Of a stretch of DNA of 56,347 nucleotides, positions 12,501 to 24,500 are shown in pieces; the stretch's first letter is position 1, and every line of letters starts with the position of its first letter. Under the pieces are notes generated by a model that saw only the letters and a list, made by a program, of their open reading frames with translations, was not told the DNA's origin and ran no database searches. Source of the DNA: Phoronis australis (taxonomy: Eukaryota > Phoronida > Phoronidae); assembly GCA_002633005.1 (NCBI GenBank), contig NMRA01000360.1:5507-61853 (forward strand), in the 5' to 3' direction. Position numbers and translations under genes: made by a program.

Positions 12501-15500
12501 TGTGCAGGTCCCACGCCCACAGACCTGGCCACTATGTACCCCACTCCGCCATCTCTGGAGAACAACACGGCCACGTCACCCTGCTGCCCTACCAACGAGG
12601 GCACCACCGACCTGATGGCGACAGCGGCAGTGACAGACGCGACAGGGTTTCTCCATCCCCTACATTCTCACCACCACAGGGTTGAACACGGTGTCCTGCG
12701 AAGTCCCACAGAGGAAAAGTCCGCTAAGGTTGGTAATGGTATGATTAAATAAACACACTATTTTGATCTGTCTGCTGATATTAATGTATGTCATGAGTTC
12801 CTTTCATTCTTCATGAAATACCTTTTTAACTGTCGATTTTCATCTCATAAAGGTATATTCTAGTTTCTAAGTACCGATTGAAAACTCAATTCATGTCTTA
12901 AAACGTTGCACAATCATTCATAATTATGTGATTTTCATTGACTGCTTTGAATTATATATTTTTAGTATGCAAGGAACTTTTTTAATTTACCCTTGCAAAA
13001 CAGTATTAACAGCAAAGTCCTTTTTGAAAATACATCCCTCGGCCACAGACTATAAAATAAATACAGAACTCGATATTCCATGCCAATTCGACCCATGCAA
13101 TAGAAATTAATGCTCAAACTGTTAAGAGCATCGTTAATAAAAAGGCCTGTAAATTGCCGATAAAGGTTTGCTGAAAAATGCCAATTAAAGTCATTCCTAA
13201 TTATTTGCATAGATATAGCGTTTAAAGTAATGTTATGAGTGGCAATAAGTAGACTAAACTTCATAATGTCTATGAATGTTGAATTTTTGGACAAAATTCC
13301 ATAAAGGTTGACAATGAAATGAAACGTTTCTGTTTGATCTCAGCTCTGACTGGTGAGAGAAATTTCCTTTTTGATATACGGTAGATGATCTGTGGCGAAG
13401 AATCTTTGTTTGGTTTATTTCTTTGCATACCAACCCTGTTCTTCAAATTTTGATTTAATTATTAGAAATGAGGATTATATACAAATTAGCGCTATTTTGT
13501 TGCCTGTAGGAACCATGGCGCTGTCTTTGTTTCATTTCTGCTTCATTGTCAACCTTCTGCTTGTCAGGACTGGACGTTTGTGTTCCGACTTCCTGTGGAG
13601 GCTAAATTTGTCGATGCTAAGAAGTATGGGCCCATTGAGCTGCCCAGCTCGAAGCTGGCACCACTCAAGGTGCCCGCCGTGTGCTCATACAAACCCTCCT
13701 GGCAGTATCCCATGGCTCACACGTTGCCTATAATGGACAAACTGCCTCAGCCACAGCATATAAACAGGTGAGCTATTAGCAGTTGTGGGTGTTTGTTGGT
13801 GTGAAACAATCATCCTTTAGTATCAGGTGAATGTTTGAACACACTCCTGAAGCGTTACCGTATGCCAGGGTATTGAAGTCTGTGCACCTATAGCTGAAAT
13901 ACCGCGTTGTTTCAAAGAAATTGTTTGCTCAACAGGTGCATTTGCCTAAGCTTTACTTCAGGGCACAGTTGGCTATCGCTGTATTTGTGCGTGTCTCTTT
14001 CATACTTTCATACATTTCTAGCATATACATTTATCGGTTTGGGCTGAATAAACATCAACATAAACAGTTTTGTAACAGAAAAGTTAATCAGTTTCACTCT
14101 CATAACAGTTTAAGAATTTACTCCTTTGGTTTTACTCGAGTGTTTCAGTGCTATAGGCTCGGGCCGCAGTACGTACATACACGGTAATTTTTAGTTGAAT
14201 GGTTAGCCGTGTTTGCCACAGGACAATTTACTGAAGCGCTCAAAATCCTTCTAGCTTACGCTGTGAGCTCCATTCTGAACATGGTATAACCACAGAAACC
14301 GAGCAGTTTCGACTTGTTCCATTTCGCTGTATGATTTTTTTTTGTTATCGTTGCAAACATTAAATCAAAACATTCGATGGTCGCCATAGTGTAAAACAGA
14401 ATGTCCCAGGGACATGGTCATATTACTTAAACAGTGCGCAGTATATTGCAAGTTTGTTTGCTTATTGGGGCTACCGCGAAAAGCAAAAAAATAACTTTCC
14501 ATCAAATAAGTTGGTTGTTACATGAAGTCAATGTTTTGCTCAACACTCAATAGGAGGCATGATATAGTGTGATTGATTTGGTGCTATTAAGCTTGAATCT
14601 TTTTGACTAGTGATTTCTGTCAGTTGCATTTATATAATTGATTAATGACACATTGGGTGTCTTTGAAGGTTATAACTAGAGAATTGAGGAATGAATTACA
14701 CGTTATTTGTTTACTTACAGTCACTACGTGAACATTCCATCAGTGGAGAACCTTGCGCGCACACCGCGGTCAGATCGCATGATTGACTCGTCGCCGGCGA
14801 CGTTCCACGGCTCCACCCAGCAGCGAACACCCATGGGAGTGGATCTGCAGTCACCGGCATCCAATGCGTCGAGCTACCTCAACAAGACATTGAATTCTGT
14901 AGACAACCAAGCTACCCACTGTCAGACACCTGAGTCGCATAGTCTGGTCGTCAACATTACACTGTCGGACAGTCTGTTGAACCTATTTAAGGTAATTCTT
15001 ACTCACCTTAGAAAACCTAGATACTTGTTTGTTGTGTGCGTGAAAAACATATGGAAATTAAAAAAGGTGGAAACTTGTGCCAAACTCGTGAAAGTAAGAT
15101 AAGTAAGAAAAAATGTGGCAAACATCTATGATAGTAATTAGAACTGGGAGTTGATGATTGTTCAATCTGTAAAGCCACTAAGTTTCAATCAATCACTCCC
15201 ATCTAGTGTTTGGGCATGAAAGTGGTCTATTCCCATATACAGTTCACAGCCATGTTCCTCGTAGCGCATTACATTACAACTTGGAAATTCCGTGGTAACG
15301 ATTTATGATTTCTCTTAAGCCCAGAAATCATTTCTAATCTTATAAAGATACAAATTGAGCCCAGTAGTCTCGTTGACCATTGAAAATCATCTAATTGGGT
15401 GGATTAGGGCTCTAATACACCAAGTACACTTCTGTAGTGTTGCTGCATGATGTTTATTTTAGTTTATTGTTTATTCCAGGATCACAACTTTGACAGCTGT

Positions 15501-18500
15501 AACATCTGTGTGTGCAACATGGACATCAAGGGTGGGGACGTGGGCGTGTACCTGCCCGACCCCCAGAGCGAGCCGCGCTACAAGTGCACATGTGGCTTCA
15601 GTGCTGTCACCAACCGCTACTACGGTTTTGGAGCTGGGCTCTTTTACGAAGACGAGGTCGAAGTCACGGGACGCCATCACGATCGCTTCGAGCGGCGAAA
15701 GTCGTCGCCACTGGCCATCGATTCGCAGAAGCTACCTTCCGAGCCAGTCTCCATGCGCCTGATGAGTCTGCTTCAGGACCAGTTCTCTAACCCATTCAGC
15801 TCGCTGCTAGTCCGCCAGCGAATGCAGCTGGTGGGTGTGGCCAGTACCATGATGGCCCCGTGCTTGGATCACCCACTGCAGGTGCACGATGCAGTAGAAG
15901 TGTTACTCGCTGCTCTAGACCAAGGCAGGCAAGCTGTTGATAACCAGACCAACGTCAAGTTAGACGATTCGATGGTCAAGGCTTCCTGTATCCACAAGTG
16001 GCCATATATACACAGTAAGTTTTGCATTACGCAGTTAGTCTGCTGCGTTGATGTACTGTTATTATTAATTATTCCGTCAATCAGTCATCTTAGATCTAGG
16101 TGATGTGGGAATCCTTTGTCTTAGATGTAGACGGTACGTGAATCGATCACTTTAGATGTACATTCTGTTTGATGGAGATGTGTAGCCTCATCTGTTCTTC
16201 ATTGGGAGTGTCTATTGCCATCAGTTAGAATTCTTGAATACTCGTTCGCTTTTGACATCATTCTAAAAATGGCACTAATGCTGATTTTTTGTTAGTCAAG
16301 GGTTAGCAGTGATCATGGATTTCCTTAAACTGTACAAAATGCAAAGCAGACAATCACGTTGATGAGAATTGTTGTCTGGTGCAAAACATTAAGCTGCCCT
16401 TAAAATACTGTTTCCTCTAGCCTTACCCTGACCAATCTGCGATGGGTAGGTTGGCACGTGAAATATTCTTTTCCCTGTTCCTTTTTTGCGTTATGTTATT
16501 TTTGTTGCCATGAGTTTGTATTTACAACTGAGAAAAATGTTCAGATATGAAGTAAAATATTTCGCATATTTTCTGGCTAGTCACACTAGGGGGAACAAAC
16601 TTGATTTTAGTTTTGCTTCATTCTCATTTATTTTGCGTCCTGTAAAAGCTAGGTTGTTGCTGTAGTCACTGGCTGAGGATTTGAATGTATTATCAAGGCT
16701 CAATATTTGCTAATCCAGATGCCCCACGCCCGTCCAACTCCTCCGAGGTTGTGAGGCTGCTACGGTCCCTACAGCCTTGGCTTCAGGATGCCATCCAGCG
16801 TAAGCGTACCAGCAAGCTATGGGAGAGAACGTACACCATTGCCGGACCGCTCTCCTGGAAAGACTTCCACAAGATGGCTGGCCGTGGCTCAGATGAGGCG
16901 TGCGAGCCTCAACCTATACCCTCACTGCTGGTCAGCAGTGATAAGGACTGGCTGTCATTGTCTCCACATGCGCTCAAGTTTTGGGTATGTCAAGTTAAGT
17001 TTTGGAGTTATTCCTTTAAAAGGAAAAGCATCCAAGTTTATCCAGAGTTGCGCAAATTTTGCTGAGAACCATAACAAACTATTTCATTCTTAGTATTTCT
17101 TTCATTTGTATAGATAATACAAAAGACGATATTACTTCCCAGAAATTAAATTAACAGTATTGAAACAAACTATTGTCTAATGTACATGTAAGGTAAAATG
17201 AACAAAGATACTTGCGCTTTTCAAGTTTGAAAAGTTCCTGGTAAGCCTCTGTAGTTAAAATGCTAGTTGTACATCACTTGGTCCTATCTTCGTCATTACG
17301 TGTCTCACAGGAGAAGCTGTCGCTGAAACCTTATGGTCGACCACGTGATGTCGCCTATATGGTTGTAGCCCCTGACAACGACTACGTCCTCTCACACGCC
17401 AAATCGTTCTTCGCTGAGCTCAGCACTGTTTACGAGTTGTGTCGCATGGGGCGCCACGTGCCCTTGGACAAATCCCTGCGTGATGGCATCCTCCGTGTGG
17501 GCAAGAATACTTACAGGAACTTGGAGGGCTCGGATATCGACAGTTGGTTTGGCCAGTTAGGTGAGCGTTTTTGACAGTGTATGGGGTTTGTTTTGGGTTA
17601 GTGTATGGGGTTTGTTTTGGGATAGTGCTGTGTTAACTTATAGAATGACTACAGTGTATGGGGTTTGATTTGGGTCAGTGCTGTGTTAACTTATAGAATG
17701 ACTGTACGGTCTAGTTTGTCATAGACACATTGAATTCAAATTTGTAAACTGGGCTCTTCAATGAAACCTGGGTTCTTGACAGGTTTCCAAATTTTTCAAA
17801 GCACTTGTTTAAGCGTCCATTGTTGACTGGTGAATGCATGTAGTCCAGGTTTGTACTGTCCTGTTGTAAGCCTAATTAGATGAACATATTGTGATTTGCA
17901 ATTTTCGCATCTCAATTCCCGTTCCTTTGTCCACAATTCAAGACACAAGACGAGCTTTGGCACTCATCAAAATCAATCCTATGTCTTAATAAACTGGTAA
18001 CTGTTAAAAAAAAGAAAATATAGTGACATGTTCATAAGCAACTGGAAGATAACGACTTATATTTCTAAAAATGCAATTAACCCAATCAAAATCAGTTTAA
18101 TGGGCTAAGTACTTGTCTGGAGGGACTAACCAACAAAACATAAAGAAGTTTGGAAGTAAATAGCCTTTTTCTCCTCTGTATATTGCAGGTGAAATGCCAG
18201 TAGCCTCCAAGCTGCGTCTGTATGCCAAGGCGTGCAAGCACCTTTTAGCACCGCTACTCAATCGCACCAAGCTGGACCGCAGCTTGTTCGAGACCACCAG
18301 TAGCGCCAGCGGTGGCGGTAATAGTACCGCTGGTGCCGTCAAAAGTCAGTCAGTTCCGTACAAGTCTCAGCAGCCTGTCCCTTCTCCGGCCCAGCCTCAC
18401 TCAGTGGAAAGCCAGCCACAGACACCGCAGTCAAACAGTTATGACGACAAGGGTACGTGTACACCGTACTCTTCCGTGTAAATGCCCACGGCATGTTAGG

Positions 18501-21500
18501 ATATGTGGGACCTTACTTCTAAATTTTTAAGTTTTTTGCAATACCTGTGTGGCTGAATCTTTTACCTCCATTTTTATTTAACTTTAAAATCGGCATCTTG
18601 CATGTTTATGGTAGGAAAAAGATTTGCCGGACCCAGCTCAACTGCGTGGAAATTTTTTCACTGCTTATCAAAGTTCAAAGGTTACAGAGCTGTCACTCAA
18701 ATTAAATCTCCCATCAGGCACAGAGCACTTGTGTATGTTCCCACAGTCCTTTCGTTCACAATATTGCCATATTATTGAGTCACCGAGGTGTACCTAGGAT
18801 AGAAAGATGCCCCAGACAGCGAAGACAAACCAAAATTTTGATCCTGAGGGAGTTGTGTGTCTGCTTGCATACGACCGTTGATAACGAATGCACCGAGTCG
18901 CGAGTGTCTTTGTGTTCATGAGCACAGCAAGTTGCGAAAAAAAATATAAATCTTCACACAAATTCATTTATTTCATCAGTAATTTTATGTTTCACTATTT
19001 TGATCTCGTGCTGACGCTGTGCTTTAACCACCAATTTGATTTCTATGATCCATTTTGTAGTTAATTTCTTTATATCAGTCTCCCCAGTGCATGCTGTGTT
19101 TACAAGGAACCATTGCCCTACTTTTCTGTTGACCCTACCTTTTGACCCGGTTGACTTGAGGTACACGAAACCTCACATACAAAATTAAAATGTTTTAGTA
19201 ATAATTAAGTTAATTACGTACGGCAAATTCAGTCGACATGGCGAGTGAATGTTGAAATAACGAACATGGTTAAGGCATGTGTAGTTATTGACCAAAAACA
19301 CGTTTTCACCAAATAATTTAGCGAAAAGCCTAATGCGCCAAATGCCATCAGAAGGGTGTCATCCCAAAATGCTACTTGATAGATTGGCATTTAAACTAGT
19401 GACTGCATGATATAGCTTTACAGGCAGACTGGAAACAATCAAAGTTATTCCTGTTGTAGCTGTCTTTGGTTTAACATAGTTATTGTTAAACATGGTTATT
19501 GTAAAACATAGTTATTGCTAAACACTTGAATCTAACTTGGTATCATTTGTTGGTAGACACCGACCAGCACAGCTGTAGTCAGAAGGAGTCGTCTTCGCAC
19601 GACTCCGACACGGACAGCTGTGGCGAGCAGTTCACTCTTGTTATCTACGTAGTGGAGCCATTCGCGTACAACAATGACTGGGAGGACCTGCGACGGCTGG
19701 CCACGGTCGGGCTTGAGCGCTGCTTCCTGGAGATGACCTCAGTCTTACAGGAGAGTCTGAGGGACGTCATCAGTCTGCAGGTAAATGGGCAGCACTAGTT
19801 AATTGGTGCAAAATTGAATTTGACCAAGCTTAGTGGTATGTCGCCTTATTTAATATTTTCTCTGGGCTTGAATTTTCTGACTCCTTCACTAACCATTGCT
19901 CAGTTAGTGTGAAAAAGACAAGTCTTGAAAAAGTTTGTCGGGCGAGTCCCTTTCACCAAGCAAAACCCGTTTTCTTATCGACAGGTGATCAAAATAGATG
20001 TATGATAAAAATTCTTGAATTTGAGACAGTGATAAATTAGTTATTTTGGTCATGGTCAGAGCTTGTCCCAAATTAAAGAAATCAACATTGTTAGAGGTCC
20101 CAAATTCAAGAATCACAAGAAAGACGGCAAAATTACCCACTCAGTGGGTTGAAAACACATTGTCTGAAATTTGAGTAATTGGTGAACGCCAAAATCACCC
20201 TTGTCCCTAATTCCAGAATCAAGAAAATTCAATTTTTTGGGGAGTTCCCGTGTCCCATATTCTAGAGACCCCAAATTGGAGAATGTGACATCGTAGCTTG
20301 TACTATGCACTCAAGTTTGCTAAGATAAAGATGCCTGCCACGTTTCTCTGAAAGTTGTGCAGGAAATAGTAATAAGGTAGCCCCAAAAAGATTGAATAAT
20401 ATCGGCCAAGCTTGAATGAGGTTGGGTACTTTTGAGCTTCAGTTATAATTTCAATAAGGGTTATTCAAACTTGAGGGGTTGAGTTAGTCGGTAAATCAAC
20501 CGCTCAGTGAAAGTGTAGAATCTAGTGGCATGCACATCACACTCGAATTGCGCGTCAAACATTAAGCTGCATGTGTTGAAATTGTGATCACTTGAATATA
20601 TTTATCTTAAGGAATAAAACAGCGAATATAACTGCACGGAAATTAAGCCCTTCGAAAGAACTTATTCACTCGAAGATTCAACTTTTTACTTTTCGCTTGT
20701 GACTCATTTGCATTTTTTAACCTGAACTCGTAGTCTAAAGCATTCATTGGGCTTATTGGCTGGCATTCGGGTCACTACATGTCATCATTAGGTCAAAAGT
20801 AAGGGTAAAAGATGGCAGACGATTTGATTCGTTGTTGTTAGAGGAAGGTAAAAAGAGGTGAAATATAACCGGTAAGATCATGTGCGGTTTTCTAAACTTG
20901 TCAAGATAATTTGATTTGGTTAGTACTAACACACTGAACAAGAATTTTGCTCTCGATCTTTTGGTTTATATCCATTTCACCCTATGGACCTTCAGCTCTT
21001 AAACGGAGCTGAGTATTGGCTAGGGTGGAGTATGGTATACGGCCATCTTACATTGGTCCCGCAACTGTACAATATGGCGTGTGGTATACGGCCGTCTTAC
21101 ATTGGTCCTGCTGCTGTACAATACACTTGTGGAGCTGTGCAACAGTAACTAGTGTTGAGATTGCTACGCAGGGTGCATTATTTGGCGATTTGCTTGCACC
21201 ATATTGTTAATTGGCTGTAATGTATTGCAAAATGAGAACCGTTGCTCATTCACCGACTGTGATTTATTGTAATTGTCCCCCCTGGTTCTGCAGATTGTTC
21301 CCATTGGCACCATGGTTGACCCGGACAGCGATGGTCGACGCCTACAACTGCTCAAATCGCTGGCGTTCTCCGTCTATGCCCAGAACCGCCGCCTTCTCTC
21401 CCCCACGTCTGCGATCACTGGACGATCACTTACAGGCTTCGGTCCTGCTGCCATGGCTGACCTACATCTGAAGGTAGGGCTAGTACATGTGTTTCAGCTA

Positions 21501-24500
21501 GTCTGCTTGTGTTTAATGTTTCGTTTGCATTGGAGGTACTAAGGACAGTCAGCAGTGTTGCTGACATCTGACATTTCTTGTGATACGTTAACTTATCTTA
21601 AGGAAGACTGATCAGAATGCTGCTTGACCGAGGTAAGAATAATGTTTAAGAAATAGCTGTCCTGAAACAGCAATAATTTTTTGTTCATGTATTTTCCAGG
21701 GCTCACATCGCGGTCTGCACAAAATTTTCTGCCCACCCTTCGTTCTCGCTAACAGTAAGGACAAACAGACACAGCTGGCAGAGTCCTGTGGCTCCGAGAC
21801 GACGGACCGAGCGGCCATCTTGTTTTGCAGCTACTGTTTATCGGAGGATCAGCGCTGGCTCATCGCCACTGTAACTGACAGCATTGGCGAGCTTCTGGAG
21901 ACATGTTCCATCAACATTGAGATCCCCAACAGGTGTGTAGATTAGTTTTGCTCATGTTCAAGGGCAGCATATTTACTGACTATATTACGTAGACATTTTA
22001 GTAGCAAATATCTGTATACCAGTGTTGGCTGGACTGATATATTAACTTCGCTTCCTTTGTCCATTCGGAACACTCCGAATATTTTCCTAGATTCAATTTT
22101 CCCCTCGCAGTTGAACGTTATTACACATATACAAGTTTCAGTAATGTGGTCAGTTGTTCTCCAGTCTGAGAGTCACGTGGCTCACAACTTTTGCCTCCGA
22201 GGGGAAGTTTGAGACTACGATAATACCCGAACTAGAACGAATGTTCGTTACTCTTGTGGTGCAGCTTCTATATAGGCTAATACACATGAGCATACAAGGG
22301 AAATTCTGGAGGAATTGGAAAGACACTCATATGTCATGCTTGTGGTGAGAGGGGCGTCTTATCAGTCTGCGTTGCAGTGTTTTAGCTATGGCGATGGATG
22401 CATGTGTATTTCGCGTCTTATCAAAAGGCCGATATGTACTCCTCCGTATTCCGGGTGTTCCATCTTCTTTGCTGTGTGTGAATTGGCATTGGCGCTCTGA
22501 GGAGACTTTTGGAGTGTCAGTTTGTCTTAGGGCAACACAGTGTCAGTCTGGTGCTTGAACTTTGACCTAACTTTTTGGCCACACTGTTAAGTTCTGGTTG
22601 TTCTAGTCTTTTTGCTCGCAACTTTGAGATCAGTGTATTGCAGTCTTGTTACTTCTTGCCTCAGAAACCGCCGCAAGAACGCATCTGCGCGAAAGAATGG
22701 TTTACAGAAAATGTGGGAGTTCATCTTGGGGGTCGTGACCACAAATGTGATGCCTGTCCGCTTGGTCATTGGTCGTTTGGGCCGTCTGGGGCACGGAGAA
22801 CTTAAAGGTGAGTAATAGTATTGTTTGTATTTTATGTTGCTGGTCCAAGAATTTCATTCATCACAGTTTAATTCACTACTTGCACACTTCAATGGCGCTG
22901 CAAAAACGATTGCTGTGCATTGTTGTTTAGGACACAATACCTCGTTTTAGCATCAATTTTAACAACGAAACGTGATAGCGCGTATTCCAAGCATGTTGAA
23001 CTATTTGTGGTTTAAGCGCACCACATCGTTCTCAGGTATGATGGCAAATTCGTGCAAGTAGTGGTGGCGAGTTGTAGTAAAATACACTTTATTAAGATGC
23101 ACAGTACACATGAAAAGCGATGAGATGAAATTTCGTTTTACCGTCGCAACAGATGAATTACTCCTTATAGAGGGTCCTTCCAGCTATTGGGAAGGTGAAT
23201 TCCACTTGCCGTTGGACAGCATTGCAGGGAGTTCTGCTGATGCTCACTTGCCGTGACAGGGAAATTCGGTGTCGTATTGTTCCATTATTTTTAGCATATA
23301 CTGTATGCTAAAGAAGATAACCAATTGCCTTCCTCGCTACCGCGTACGGTAAATTCTCGTCAGTTTGGGACAAAAGTAATTGCCAGAATTGCTTCTTTTC
23401 CAAAGGCATCTTACATGGTCGTGGCTGCCCACAATTTCCCAGGGTGTTGTCGCATTGTTTCAATGCTAAGTTGAAGATGGTTAAGCATTTGTCAATGTAT
23501 GGTTCTATTTATAATTTTCGAAAAAAGTGAAAACAAAATTTCAATTGTCCGCCATGTTGTGTCCTAAATTTTGAGGTTTTACCATGGCTTACTGATTAAC
23601 AGCAAGTTTCCTACATCTTGAGGACAAAGTGTCCTTAGTTGTTTGCAAAGTAGTGTTTCTGAAGAGAGTAAAATTTTCGTTTCTAGTTTTTTGTCAATCT
23701 ACCAATTTGTTTGTTGTCAAGAAGGGCTTAAAGTGGAACTTGCACGCTAATTCCTTATCTCTGTGATTGCTTGGTCAAATTAGTTAGAAACACGACATAT
23801 AGCGATGATGTAAATATGAAGTAGGTCGAAAATGATCCACTGTAAATCACTCAACCGTATCCAGTATCGTGACGTGGTGTTGGGGAATAACACTGCATGA
23901 TGCGGGCTATGTGAGCCCCCAAGACACGTCATTAGTACAAAGGTCACCTATTAGCAGATTTTTTTGTTTTCACATTGACAAGTTGTCATTGAATACAATT
24001 GCACTTTGTTTAGCATAGATGATGTTCAAGTAGCATTGTCGTTTAGTTCCTGCTATACATTAGCATAGGAGCATGCAAATACATCTTTAATACAAATCCC
24101 TTATTTCTTTCTAGACTGTGTGTACTTTCATGTCTGGGGTTACAGTACCATGTTGGTTTGTCAGTGTTTCCCTTAACTAACCCCTTTTCTGGCTTCGTTT
24201 CAGGCTGGGCTGGCCTCTTGAGCCGTAAGTCACTACTCCTAGCTAGTCGAGAGATTCGTGGCATGTGCACCCAATGTGCCCTCCTTCCGCCCAGCGATAT
24301 GCCATGTATTCTAAGTGCCTGCTTCGTCTCTGTCGAGGCTCAGAGCACGTTCCACGTTATGCCAGACTCGGTGAAGGCAGAGGAGCGGCCTGCTAGTAGC
24401 CTGGCTAGCAGTACCCCCCAGGACACCTCCTGCACCCACATACTGGTCTTCCCTACCTCATCCACTGCACAGGTGAGGAGCAGTCACCCCCAGGTGTCTG

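Noticed and set aside
12437-12685. Alternative frame through the MED13 MYPTPPSLE exon
   Set aside because: Shadow of the MED13 frame, which carries the conserved motif.
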